From: Novosphingobium sp. Chol11
Lineage (GTDB): Bacteria; Pseudomonadota; Alphaproteobacteria; Sphingomonadales; Sphingomonadaceae
NCBI RefSeq assembly: GCF_900218065.1
Contig: NZ_OBMU01000003.1
Location: 276,549 to 340,548 of the forward strand
Direction of reading: 5' to 3'
DNA: 64,000 nucleotides
Each line of letters starts with the position of its first letter. The stretch's first letter is position 1. Shown here in pieces: positions 19,322 through 27,294 of this stretch. Below the pieces are notes generated by a model. It was not told the origin of the DNA and did not search any database. It was given only the letters and a program-made list of their open reading frames with translations. The position numbers were made by a program, and so were the translations under genes.

Positions 19322-19597
19322 ATGAACAATACCGAACTCGCCGAAGCAGTTGCAGCCGAGCATGGCCTGACCAAGGCCGACGCCCGCAAATATGTGGACG
19401 GCGTGTTTGCCGCTATCGCTGGCGCCGCTGCCAAGGGTGACGAAGTTTCGCTGAGCGGCTTTGGGAAGTTCAAGGTCAAGGACCAGCCGGCTCGTGAAGG
19501 CCGCAATCCTTCGACTGGCGCGACCATCCAGATCGCAGCGTCGAAGAAGCTGACCTTCACCCCCGCCAAGGCGGTCAAGGATCAGCTGAACGGCTAA
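19322..19597 (+). CDS. HU family histone-like DNA-binding protein
   Basis: A 91-residue HU/IHF-fold protein that bends and compacts DNA. It starts MNNTELAEAVAAEHGLTKAD, has the central FGKFKVKDQPAREGRNPSTG arm containing the family signature, and ends with KKLTFTPAKAVKDQLNG. Length and arm match single-chain HU homologues of Alphaproteobacteria rather than IHF subunits. AAGGGAG precedes the ATG. It stands alone with long spacers on both sides, consistent with its own promoter and high expression. Confidence 0.95.
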   Translation: MNNTELAEAVAAEHGLTKADARKYVDGVFAAIAGAAAKGDEVSLSGFGKFKVKDQPAREGRNPSTGATIQIAASKKLTFTPAKAVKDQLNG

Positions 19598-19685
19598 TAG
19601 GCCAGGCACTCGTCCGGACAGGATGCGTGCCGGATATGTTACGATTGCATGACTTGCAATCGAACTGCCGATCTAAACAATTGTC
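19598..19685 (+). other. HU 3' spacer, first part, with hairpins
   Basis: This is the start of a 599-base gene-free stretch (19598-20196). It holds GGCAC/GTGCC arms shortly after the HU stop and a perfect 8-bp inverted repeat, CGATTGCA (19642-19649) and TGCAATCG (19655-19662), around TGACT. Neither is followed by a U-tract, so they are more likely an operator or processed-RNA structure than terminators. No credible coding frame is present. Confidence 0.4.
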
Positions 19686-19780
19686 AGGAGGGGGCCGCGG
19701 CGGCAAATGCCGCCCTGCCTTTCAGGCATCCTCTCCTAAAAACTCATTAGGCCGGTCCTTCGGGATCGGCCCTTTTTTTT
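19686..19780 (+). ncRNA. Candidate structured small RNA ending in an intrinsic terminator
   Basis: The arms AGGAG (19686-19690) and CTCCT (19733-19737) can enclose two hairpins, GGCGGC-AAAT-GCCGCC (19699-19714) and GCCT-TTC-AGGC (about 19717-19727). A strong terminator follows. This branched layout with its own terminator 150 bases beyond the HU stop suggests either a 3'-UTR-derived or an independently transcribed sRNA. The CTCTCCT stretch could also act as an anti-Shine-Dalgarno sequence. No known family was recognised; evidence is secondary structure only. Confidence 0.4.
19750..19780 (+). terminator. Rho-independent terminator
   Basis: GGCCGGTCC-TTCG-GGATCGGCC forms a 9-bp stem with one G-T pair and a stable UUCG loop (19750-19772), followed by eight T residues (19773-19780). 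This is the clearest intrinsic terminator in the window. Confidence 0.88.
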
Positions 19781-20196
19781 GCCGTCTTCGGGAAAAGCGG
19801 GATCATTGTCCCGCCAATAGGGTTTAGCCGCGATAGACCGAACGGCACCGCGTAATGCTTCCGCTGTTCGATCCTGGGGGATGCTCGCCCAAGTTATTGC
19901 AGGCCGTAAACCATTCCGCGCAGCCGGAAATCAGAGGCGCTTCCCGTGCAGCAATGCATAGGATGATTACAGGCCCAATTCTAAGCTGAAGCATGTTCAA
20001 TCACTATGCTTGCTTGCCGCGTCAACAATTCGGCGGGCAAGATGAGCAGTCTTGTGAGGCGGCCATGGGCGCAAAACATCTGAATCGTCCATCATAGGGA
20101 CAGATATCGTGAGACTAAAAGAGCAAAGCTTATTTACATTTGAATTGAAAGCGCGCAGAAGGTCGCCCCAGTTATTCGGTGTGGAGAAGCGTACCA
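19781..20196. other. Gene-free spacer upstream of the mucR-like gene
   Basis: No credible gene is seen here. The last 150 bases are noticeably AT-richer (around 20090-20170, for example AAAGAGCAAAGCTTATTTACATTTGAATTG) than the surroundings. That fits a promoter and long leader of the regulator gene, possibly a MucR autoregulation target, since MucR proteins bind AT-rich DNA. No precise site is assigned. Confidence 0.35.
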
Positions 20197-20865
20197 ATGT
20201 CTGAAGAATCGCAGCCCGACATCACGACGCTCACAGTTCAGCTTTTGAGTGCGTTTGTCTCCAACAATTCGGTTACGAGCGAAGGGCTGGCCGAGCTTAT
20301 CCGTACGACGCGGATCGCCTTGACTGAAGATCCGGCGGCGGATGCTAACGAAGCGCAGGCGGCGACTTACACGCCCGCGGTTTCCGTCCGCAAAAGCCTG
20401 TCTTCGCCTGATCACATCCTGAGCATGATCGATGGCAAGCCTTACAAGACGCTGAAGCGTCATCTGGCGACGCATGGCCTGTCGCCCGATGAATATCGCG
20501 AGCGCTATAACCTGCCCAAATCCTACCCGCTGGTCGCGCCGAGCTATTCCGAAGCCCGCCGCGCGGTTGCCACGCGTCTGGGCCTTGGCCGCAAGCCTGC
20601 CGCCGCCAACGGTGGAGAGAAGGCCGCAGCACCCAAGCAGGCAGACGCCGCAAAGGCCGCTCCCAAGGCTGCAGCCGCAGACGCTGGCGACAAGGCTCCC
20701 GCGCGCAAGCCTGCCAAGCCCGCAAAGGCAGCGGCAAAGCCCGCCGCCAAGGCTTCGCCCGCTAAGGCTGCCGACGCGGCCGGTGGCGCAGAGCCCAAGG
20801 CCGCCAAGGCGCCGCGCAAGGCACGTGCCAAGGCAGCTCCGGCTCCGGCCGAAACCAACAGCTGA
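20197..20865 (+). CDS. MucR/Ros family regulator with histone-H1-like Ala/Lys tail
   Basis: A 222-residue protein. The N-terminal helical part (about 5-65, ITTLTVQLLSAFVSNNSVTS) and the Ros/MucR DNA-binding domain (about 65-125) are clear: DGKPYKTLKRHLATHGLSPD, EYRERYNLPKSYPLVAPSYS, then EARRAVATRLGLGRK. The zinc-knuckle cysteine of MucR is replaced by serine (ILSMIDGKPYK where relatives read CLEDGK), while the aspartate and histidines remain. Residues 128-222 are a low-complexity Ala/Lys/Pro tail resembling histone H1. MucR proteins act as H-NS-like silencers and regulators. The ATG at 20197 has a GGAG about 10 bases upstream. Confidence 0.88.
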   Translation: MSEESQPDITTLTVQLLSAFVSNNSVTSEGLAELIRTTRIALTEDPAADANEAQAATYTPAVSVRKSLSSPDHILSMIDGKPYKTLKRHLATHGLSPDEYRERYNLPKSYPLVAPSYSEARRAVATRLGLGRKPAAANGGEKAAAPKQADAAKAAPKAAAADAGDKAPARKPAKPAKAAAKPAAKASPAKAADAAGGAEPKAAKAPRKARAKAAPAPAETNS

Positions 20866-20937
20866 GATAGCGTCGTTCAAATCTTCCGGCATGTGCCTTT
20901 TAAGGTGCTGCCGGGAGGTTGAAAGAAATGGATATGA

Positions 20938-20969
20938 GGCGCGGTGCTGATGAGCATCGCGCCTTTTTT
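20938..20969 (+). terminator. Rho-independent terminator of the mucR-like gene
   Basis: GGCGCGGTGCT (20938-20948), a GATG loop and AGCATCGCGCC (20953-20963) make an 11-bp stem with one G-T pair, directly followed by six T residues. It lies 72 bases after the stop codon. Confidence 0.85.
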
Positions 20970-21065
20970 CTTGGCTATCGATGGTGGTGGGTCAGCGTTG
21001 TTCGAATTTTGGTAGCGACGGGCTCGGCAGGCGCGGCGAGGAACTGGCATTAGAGCGTTTGCACG

Positions 21066-21250
21066 TGCCCCTTCTCCCCTCTGGGAAGAAGGATATGGAG
21101 CCTTGGCGGCGGAGCCGCTTAGGTGGAGTTGGATGAGGGGGAAGGAGCCGCATATCCTCTCTTCTTCGCTCCCCCCTCTCCAAGTTCGCCTAGCTGCTGG
21201 CGCAGCAAGGCTTCCTATCCTCTCCCCTGAAGGGGAGAGGAGAAGTGAGG
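21066..21250. repeat. Long imperfect inverted repeat / extragenic repeat element
   Basis: This occupies the centre of a 597-base gene-free stretch (20866-21462). The segment GGATATGGAGCCTTGG near 21090 pairs imperfectly with GGCTTCCTATCC near 21208, so the two ends are inverted copies. The right end adds a perfect 11-bp palindrome, TCCTCTCCCCT-GA-AGGGGAGAGGA (about 21218-21241). The short open frames inside are shadows of the repeat. It looks like a non-coding dispersed element of the kind scattered in sphingomonad genomes. The rest of the stretch (21251-21462) shows nothing recognisable and is AT-richer. Confidence 0.5.
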
Positions 21251-21462
21251 TGCTCTGCCGTCATTCATGTTGCTCGTATAATTGAACATCATGATAAATA
21301 TTGAGCAGTGCAATTTATTGCTGAAGGAACTTAGGCCTTTGGCTGAACTCAACCCAGTTCAAGTGATTTGTCCGCGACGATCGTGATGCCGACAATTATT
21401 CTCTTGGCTTGAAGACCTATGATCGCAGCTAATGCCGCAGTCCTGATCTGCTTTTCCGGGAC

Positions 21463-22182
21463 TTAACTCTGCGTAGCGGTAACGTGCGCGGTGATATGGC
21501 CGACGCGATGGATCAGTTCGGCGGGATCGGTCAACTGGAGCCGACCCGCGCGCAGGACGACCTCACCACGGCGGCGTAATTGCTGAAGCGTGCGGTTGAC
21601 ATGGACCGGGGTGAGGCCGAGCGTGTCGGCAAGGGCGCTTTGCGTCAGGGGCCATGCGAAGCCGCCGTCGCTCACAAGACCGCACAGCGTCAGACGGTCA
21701 CGCAGTTCCAGCATGAGATCGACCACCCGCTCTTCCGCGCTGAAGCGGCCGAGGCGCGTGATCTGTGCCAGCAGATAGGCCTCGTCGAGCGCGTGGCTGA
21801 CATGATAGGCTTCTTCGAGCGACGGGGAGCCCGGGGACGGCGCCGCGCAAACGGTCAGCGGGCTCAGCGCCACGATGGTCGATACCGACAAGGGGCGGCT
21901 GTGGCGGCAATTGCCGATGAGGTCTCCGGGCAGCAGGAGGCTCATGATCTGCCGCCGCCCGTCGGTGAGGAAGCGGACGCGCGCGGCCCAACCGCTAAGG
22001 ATCAGCAGCGGATTGGCGATCGGCGCACCTTCGGCGAGCAGTTCGCGCGCAGGCCTGAGCGCGCGGCTGCGCAGGGCGGCATCGGCAAGGGCAGCTCGCG
22101 CGGACGGATCGAGTGGAGCCAGCGCGGCCAGCCTGCGGATCGCCGGATGCGCTGGGTCGGCAAGGCGGGAGAAGGCGGTCAT
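21463..22182 (-). CDS. Crp/Fnr family transcriptional regulator
   Basis: A 239-residue regulator. An N-terminal cyclic-nucleotide-binding-like sensor (residues about 35-120, PIANPLLILSGWAARVRFLTDGRRQIMSLLLPGDLIG) is followed by a winged helix. The helix-turn-helix WPLTQSALADTLGLTPVHVNRTLQQLRR is typical of the FixK/Fnr-like groups of sphingomonads. The four cysteines of an Fnr cluster are absent. Its ATG overlaps the stop of the receiver gene by 4 bases, so it is translated with that receiver; this couples a two-component remnant to a Crp-type output. Confidence 0.9.
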   Translation of the reverse strand: MTAFSRLADPAHPAIRRLAALAPLDPSARAALADAALRSRALRPARELLAEGAPIANPLLILSGWAARVRFLTDGRRQIMSLLLPGDLIGNCRHSRPLSVSTIVALSPLTVCAAPSPGSPSLEEAYHVSHALDEAYLLAQITRLGRFSAEERVVDLMLELRDRLTLCGLVSDGGFAWPLTQSALADTLGLTPVHVNRTLQQLRRRGEVVLRAGRLQLTDPAELIHRVGHITAHVTATQS

Positions 22183-22550
22183 GTCTGATCGGCCGGACTG
22201 AGGGCCGTCAATTCATTGATCAACTGCGCCATTGCAAACGGCTTCCCGAGCCGGGGCACTTCCCGATAGGCGGGCGGGAGAGCCCATTCGTCATAGCCGG
22301 TCAGAAAGGCGAAGGGCACCGAGCGATCGCGCAGCCTGTTTGCCAGCGGATAGCTGTGTTCGCCGTCCAGATTGACGTCCAGCAGGGCAAGATCGAAATC
22401 TTCCTCGACCAGCATCTGCGCGGCTTCCAGCGTGCCCGCCGGGCCGACGACGATCGCTCCCACATCAGTAAGCGCGCGCTTGAGATCGGCAGCGATCAAA
22501 TATTCATCCTCGATGACAAGGATGCGTTTGCCAGCGAGATTTTGGGTCAT
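22179..22550 (-). CDS. Single-domain response regulator (receiver)
   Basis: A 123-residue stand-alone receiver. The acidic pocket is in LVIEDEYLIAADLKRAL, the phospho-acceptor is Asp58 in LALLDVNLDGE, the switch threonine sits in FAFLTGYDE, and the conserved lysine is Lys103 in LGKPF. No output domain is present. Receivers of this type are usually paired with HWE-type kinases. Its start overlaps the stop of the upstream kinase remnant (ATGA) and its stop overlaps the Crp gene, so the three frames form one translational unit. Confidence 0.9.
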   Translation of the reverse strand: MTQNLAGKRILVIEDEYLIAADLKRALTDVGAIVVGPAGTLEAAQMLVEEDFDLALLDVNLDGEHSYPLANRLRDRSVPFAFLTGYDEWALPPAYREVPRLGKPFAMAQLINELTALSPADQT

Positions 22551-22795
22551 CGGCCGTCCTCCCCTGCCAGGATGTTGGAGCCGCTGTCATCGTCATGGAT
22601 GACGAGCGGCATGGTGATGCGGCAGCAAATGCTGCCGTTTATCAATTGCGTGCTGGTGGGGCCCCCGAGCTGGCGGGGCAAAGCTTCCTCGATCAATTCC
22701 CGTCCGAACCCTTCTAGCGCTGGTCTGACCGGAACTGCCGGTATTCCCCGTTCCCGCCATCTAAGGTCGAGAATGGGATCGGCACTATCATCCAT
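22547..22795 (-). pseudogene. 3' remnant of an HWE/HisKA2-type histidine kinase
   Basis: About 80 residues match only the last ATP-binding part of HWE kinases: ILDLRWRERGIPAVPVRPAL followed by EGFGRELIEEALPRQLGG, where GFG is the glycine box. The H-box, N-box and sensor domains are missing. The frame continues upstream to 23149, but that part is not kinase-like and overlaps a hairpin-rich leader. The 4-base overlap with the receiver gene is preserved, so this is the end of a former kinase gene in a kinase-receiver-Crp operon. A functional short protein cannot be excluded. Confidence 0.65.
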
Positions 22796-23353
22796 GTTAA
22801 CAAGCCAAGGAATATCGCGCCTTGGCGAAGAGTCAGCGCCGCAGATGCGCGGCAAAGGCCCGGGCAGGCCGCTTTCCGCCTGCAACGGATGAGCGCGTCT
22901 TTCGGAAATGCCGGTCCGCATGCCGCTGACCTCCAATAGTGCCCGCCGCCTTTCCTCCCCGAACGAGAAACACGGATAGTGCCTTAAGCTATGCGTGAGC
23001 AGAAGGGAAACAATGGGGAAGAGGATTGGCTCCCGCCCGTCGCGGCATAATCGACGGGTTAACCCAAAGCAGGGCCAGACAGGTGAAGGGCCGATTTGTG
23101 CAGCGCAAAAATTTTGCTTGCAGCCTGGGATGATCGATGACAGCTTCATCCCAGTCGGAGCAGGGACGCTTCAACACGAAGGCCGGACCGCCAATGATGG
23201 TAGGGACCAGCCAAGATCCAGCAGGATCGATATCGGCAAGGACGCCGCCCGAACTGGTCAACAGGCCAGCTCAGGCGGCTTTTTTTGTTTCTGACGCGGA
23301 CGCGAAGGCACGCTGCGAGCTTCCGGAGTCAGGCAAGCTACAGAGGGGGAAGA
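22796..23353. other. Gene-free stretch with hairpin-rich leader of the porin gene
   Basis: No intact gene lies here. The left part probably held the rest of the decayed kinase. The right part carries GCAAAA-A-TTTTGC near 23104, the 9-bp stem CTGGGATGA (23125-23133) / TCATCCCAG (23146-23154), and a terminator-like element ending at 23286. All precede the outer-membrane porin gene on the plus strand, so an attenuator or small RNA is possible. Confidence 0.45.
23244..23286 (+). terminator. Terminator-like hairpin in the porin leader
   Basis: GCCGCC (23244-23249) pairs with GGCGGC (23274-23279). Inside it CTGG (23254-23257) pairs with CCAG (23266-23269), with a symmetric internal loop. Seven T residues follow (23280-23286). 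It sits 67 bases before the porin ATG, so it may be an attenuator within the leader or the end of an upstream small transcript. Confidence 0.6.
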
Positions 23354-24625
23354 ATGGGTGGATTGAAGATTTTGCTCGGGGCGTCCGCGTTGGCGGCGGG
23401 TGGAGCGCCAGCCCTGGCGCAGGATATGGTGCTCAAGCCGATCGTCGAAGCGCGGTTGCGTTACGAGACGGTTGATCAGGACGGCCCACTGCCGTTGACC
23501 AGCAGCCGGGACGCTGATGCCGTCACCATGCGCTTGCGGGCTGGCGGGGAATTGTCCAGGGGGCCCTTCGCCTTTCTGGCTGAAGGCGAAGGGACGCTGG
23601 CGATTGACGAGCATTATAACAGCGGGGTGAACGGCAAGACACTCTACCCGCTGGTGCCCGACCCCCAGACCGTCGAGTTGAACCGGCTGCAACTGCAATA
23701 TCGCACCAAGCCGTTGGTCGTGACGCTTGGCCGCCAGCGCATCAACCTCGATGACCAGCGCTTCGTAGGCTCTGTCGCATGGCGCCAGAATGAGCAGACA
23801 TTCGATGCCCTGCGTGTCGAATATATGGGGATAAAGAACCTGAAGGTCGACATGACCTATGCCATAGCCGCGAGAACCATCTGGGGCATCGACGGCGGCA
23901 AGTTCGGGGCGGTCAACCGGCCTACCGAAATTGAGGGCGACGATGTCTTCCTGAACGTCTCCTACAAAACGAAGTTCGGAACGCTGACCGGGTTCGCCTA
24001 TCTTATCGATGAAGATGAGCCCGTGGCGGCGCTGCTGCGCAACAGCAGCCAGACCTATGGCGCGCGCTTTACAGGAGCGGTGCCCATCGCACCGAAGGTG
24101 AAGCTCAACTATTTAGCCAGCTACGCGCGGCAGAGCGATTATAGCAAGAACCCGATAGACTATAAGGCCGATTATTTCGCGGCAGAAATGGCGGTGGACG
24201 TCGCTTCATTGCGGCTGACCGGCGGATATGAACTGCTGGGTGCCGACGGCGGGGCAAAGGGAGTAGCGGGCGGCTTTGCCTTTCAGACGCCCTTTGCGAC
24301 CCTGCACAAGTTCAACGGATGGGCCGATAAATTCCTGACCACTCCGGGAAGCGGCATTCAGGATTATTATGGCGGGATCGCCTATACCGTGCCGAAGATC
24401 GGGACATCAGGACCGCTGGTCGCGTCCTTCATCTATCATCATTTCAGCAGTGACCGGTTTTCGATCCATTATGGCGACGAATATAATGCCCAGCTTGCGT
24501 TGAAGATCGACAAGCATCTCAGCGCACTCGTCAAATATGCAGATTATCAGAGGAAGGGGATCAGCAGCTTTGCCGGTGATGCTGACACCAGGAAGTTCTG
24601 GGCACAGCTGGATTATGCCCTCTGA
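23354..24625 (+). CDS. Alginate-export-family outer-membrane beta-barrel porin
   Basis: A 423-residue outer-membrane protein with a signal peptide ending at APALAQ (about residue 22). The mature part is a run of alternating beta-strands typical of alginate-export/AlgE-like barrels: VLKPIVEARLRYETVDQDGP, then QTVELNRLQLQYRTKPLVVTLGRQRINLDDQRFVGSVAWRQNEQTFDALR, and ending in the aromatic FWAQLDYAL. Such proteins act as diffusion channels for sugars or anionic substrates. GAGGGGGAAGA precedes the ATG at 23354. The long structured leader suggests RNA-level control. The substrate is unknown. Confidence 0.85.
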   Translation: MGGLKILLGASALAAGGAPALAQDMVLKPIVEARLRYETVDQDGPLPLTSSRDADAVTMRLRAGGELSRGPFAFLAEGEGTLAIDEHYNSGVNGKTLYPLVPDPQTVELNRLQLQYRTKPLVVTLGRQRINLDDQRFVGSVAWRQNEQTFDALRVEYMGIKNLKVDMTYAIAARTIWGIDGGKFGAVNRPTEIEGDDVFLNVSYKTKFGTLTGFAYLIDEDEPVAALLRNSSQTYGARFTGAVPIAPKVKLNYLASYARQSDYSKNPIDYKADYFAAEMAVDVASLRLTGGYELLGADGGAKGVAGGFAFQTPFATLHKFNGWADKFLTTPGSGIQDYYGGIAYTVPKIGTSGPLVASFIYHHFSSDRFSIHYGDEYNAQLALKIDKHLSALVKYADYQRKGISSFAGDADTRKFWAQLDYAL

Positions 24626-24641
24626 ACAGCTTGCATATGCA

Positions 24642-24672
24642 GGGCGGCCCGGTGAAATTCACCGGGCCGCCC
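24642..24672. terminator. Bidirectional terminator between convergent genes
   Basis: GGGCGGCCCGGTG (24642-24654) and CACCGGGCCGCCC (24660-24672) form a perfect 13-bp stem, extendable to 15 bp, between the convergent porin and TonB-receptor genes. It is the strongest simple hairpin in the window, although no long U-tract flanks it. Confidence 0.7.
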
Positions 24673-24682
24673 ATGGCCATGA

Positions 24683-27121
24683 TCAGAAGCTGACCTTGAC
24701 GTCACCGCCAAACGTGCGCGGCTTCTTGTAGGAGCCCGCGCCGAAGCCGAGCCCGCCGAAATCGATGCCGAAATCAAGGTTGCGTTGATTGGTCAGGTTT
24801 GCGCCCCAGAGACCAACATCGATTTTGGCGTTTCCGGCCTGAATATCAGACAGCGAGATGCGAGCGCTCAGATCATAGTCGGGCCGCGAGCTGACTTCGC
24901 GGTTGAAGGGATTGACCCGGTCGAGCGCAAAGAAATAGATGCGGCTGCGATAGGCAAGGTCGCTGCGCAGCATCAACGTGCCGATGCCCACATCTACCGA
25001 ATATTGGCCGCCGATGCGCGCGTTCCACTTGGGCGTTTGCGACAAGTGCGCTTCATCCCCCACGTTGATCAGCTGGTTGAACGTCGGGGATGTGAAGTCC
25101 GGATCGCGGTACAGATATTCCTTGAAATCCGGGTGGACATAGCCGACCGAACCGTCGATTTGCAGCCCGGCGAAGGGAATGGCCGTCGCTTCCGCCTCGA
25201 ACCCGCGGAACCGCGCTGAACCAGCATTTGAAACGACCGACGTGGCGCCACCGCTTCCGCTCTGGAACTGCTGGATTTGCAGGTTGGAATAGTCGGTCTG
25301 GTAGACGGACAGGTTGAGTCTGAGATGACGGTCGAACAGTTCCGACTTCAGGCCAAGTTCGTAGGCCGTCACCTTTTCCGGCTTGTAGGTCGTCAACTGT
25401 CCTTGAGGGTTTTGCGGATCGATGCCGCCTGAACGATACCCTGTCGATACGCGCGCATAAGCCATGATGTCCGGCGTGAAGCGATAGTTGACCGAACCCA
25501 GCCAGGAAATATTGTCGTTGTTGACCACAGTGGCCGCGGTCAACGTCGGCAGGTCCGTGCGCTGCAACGTCTTGCGATCCTGCGTGTAGCGTGCGCCACC
25601 CGTGATTTCTAGCTTGCCGTCGAGCGCCGAGGGTTTCCAGCTCGCCTGGCCGAATATGGCGGCGGACTCCGACGTCGCCCGGAAGCCCAGGGTGGGCGTC
25701 AGGTTGATGCCGATGAGGCCGCCGGGCGTGAGTTGCGGGTTGGCCAGGATGTTGGCAGCCGTCGTCGCAGGAACACCGAAGGCTTCCAGGAAGGCCGTCG
25801 GCGCGACAAGCGTCAGTGCCTGGCGGTTGTTCTGCGACGCCTTTTCGTAGAAATAATAGACGCCTGCCACATAATTCAGGTCGCCCGATGAGCCGAGCGC
25901 CTGAAATTCCTGGCTGAACTGCCATTGTTTCTGCGGCGCGTTGTTGCCGTTGTAGAGGCCGACATCGGCCACGGTCACGCCAGTGGGCGAAGCCGGATCG
26001 AAATCAACGACCGGCCCGCGCAGATAGCCGTTGCCATCAAGCGTCAGGATGGTGTCCTGCCAGAAGCGGCGGTAGCCGGTGATCGACTTCAGCGTCAGTT
26101 CGTCGATCGGCTCATAGGCTATGGTAAGCGAATGGCCGTAAATGCGCGACTTGGCACCATAGCGCAAATTGCCAAAGCGATCGACGAAGCCGTCCTGCAG
26201 CCCCGGATTGATCCGGTCCGGGCTGATGAGAAATGGATCGCCTCCGAAATTGGGGGACTGGCTGAAATAGTTGAAGACATTGGGCGTCGCGGCCAGCAAC
26301 TGGAAATAGGGCGCGGTGCCGGACCGGTAGTTGAAGTCGAAATTGTAATTAACCGTCACATTGCCGAGATCGGCTTCGACGCCTGCATATATAGCATCGC
26401 TGCGCAGTGCGCCGGGATCACGGCTGTCCGGGGTGTAAAGATTGTCGATATAACCGTCACGTTCACGATGCATGGCCGCGAGCGAAATCTTGATCGGCGA
26501 CCCGCCGATGAAGCCGGTATCGACACGGCCACGGACAAACCAGTCGTCATAGCTCGCATAGCCGGCCTTTGCTTCCAGATGCATCTCATCTGTTGGCTTT
26601 TTGGTGACAAGCTGGATAGCACCGCCGATGGTGTTGCGGCCGAACAATGTGCCCTGAGGGCCGCGCAACACTTCGATCCGCTCCAGATCGACAAGGTCGA
26701 AGATCGCGCCCGCGGCGCGCGCAATGTAGACGCCGTCCAGATAGACGCCCACCGCCTGGTCGGTCGCCGCATCAGGCTGCTGATTGCCGACGCCACGGAT
26801 GAACAAAGAAACGGCCGTCAGGCTGGTTGATTGTTGCAGAAGCGAAAGGTTGGGCGTGAAGCGCGGGACGCTTGTGACGTCGAGCACATTCTGCTGCTCC
26901 AAGAATTCGCCGGATAGAGCCGTAACCGAAACCGGGACCGTTTGCAGTCTTTCCTGGGTGCGACGCGCCGTAACGATGATGTCGGAAAGCCCGGTCCCAT
27001 TTGGCTGCGCCTGGGCTTCCGCGCCCTGATTACCAGGAACTGCCGTTTCCTGGGCAAGAGCCGGTGAAGCCAGCACCATCGCCAGCACGCCGGATACAAA
27101 TGATCGATTGATACCGCCCAT
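24683..27121 (-). CDS. TonB-dependent outer-membrane receptor (first of the sulfatase locus)
   Basis: An 812-residue receptor. The signal peptide (MGGINRSFVSGVLAMVLASPALAQ) is followed by the plug, opening with SDIIVTARRTQERLQTVPVSVTAL and containing RGPQGTLFGRNTIGGAIQLVTKKP. A 22-strand barrel follows, ending in the aromatic VKVSF. Proteins of this type import large or scarce substrates using TonB energy; in sphingomonads they often serve aromatic, steroid or plant-derived compounds. The start at 27121 has a GGGAGG upstream. It is the last gene in a co-directional set: alkylsulfatase, receptor, LLM oxidoreductase, receptor. It is only distantly like the other two receptors here. Confidence 0.93.
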   Translation of the reverse strand: MGGINRSFVSGVLAMVLASPALAQETAVPGNQGAEAQAQPNGTGLSDIIVTARRTQERLQTVPVSVTALSGEFLEQQNVLDVTSVPRFTPNLSLLQQSTSLTAVSLFIRGVGNQQPDAATDQAVGVYLDGVYIARAAGAIFDLVDLERIEVLRGPQGTLFGRNTIGGAIQLVTKKPTDEMHLEAKAGYASYDDWFVRGRVDTGFIGGSPIKISLAAMHRERDGYIDNLYTPDSRDPGALRSDAIYAGVEADLGNVTVNYNFDFNYRSGTAPYFQLLAATPNVFNYFSQSPNFGGDPFLISPDRINPGLQDGFVDRFGNLRYGAKSRIYGHSLTIAYEPIDELTLKSITGYRRFWQDTILTLDGNGYLRGPVVDFDPASPTGVTVADVGLYNGNNAPQKQWQFSQEFQALGSSGDLNYVAGVYYFYEKASQNNRQALTLVAPTAFLEAFGVPATTAANILANPQLTPGGLIGINLTPTLGFRATSESAAIFGQASWKPSALDGKLEITGGARYTQDRKTLQRTDLPTLTAATVVNNDNISWLGSVNYRFTPDIMAYARVSTGYRSGGIDPQNPQGQLTTYKPEKVTAYELGLKSELFDRHLRLNLSVYQTDYSNLQIQQFQSGSGGATSVVSNAGSARFRGFEAEATAIPFAGLQIDGSVGYVHPDFKEYLYRDPDFTSPTFNQLINVGDEAHLSQTPKWNARIGGQYSVDVGIGTLMLRSDLAYRSRIYFFALDRVNPFNREVSSRPDYDLSARISLSDIQAGNAKIDVGLWGANLTNQRNLDFGIDFGGLGFGAGSYKKPRTFGGDVKVSF

Positions 27122-27294
27122 TTCCTCATCCTCCCTGTCATGACACGCTATTTTATAGCTTTTTTGCCCTGCACATTGGCAGGCCATGTCTGATTATGGT
27201 TGCAGATTCGTACCAAATGCGGTTTTCGTCAACTATCTTCGTGGGTGATGCCGATTATTTCCCTGGGTGTGACAACTAGGCCAATCTGATCTCT

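Noticed and set aside
19627-19827. A 66-codon frame after HU
   Set aside because: It runs through the structured region and the intrinsic terminator, so it cannot be a normal coding sequence.
21103-21285. A 60-codon frame inside the extragenic repeat
   Set aside because: It follows the inverted-repeat sequence and lacks a ribosome site and any family resemblance.
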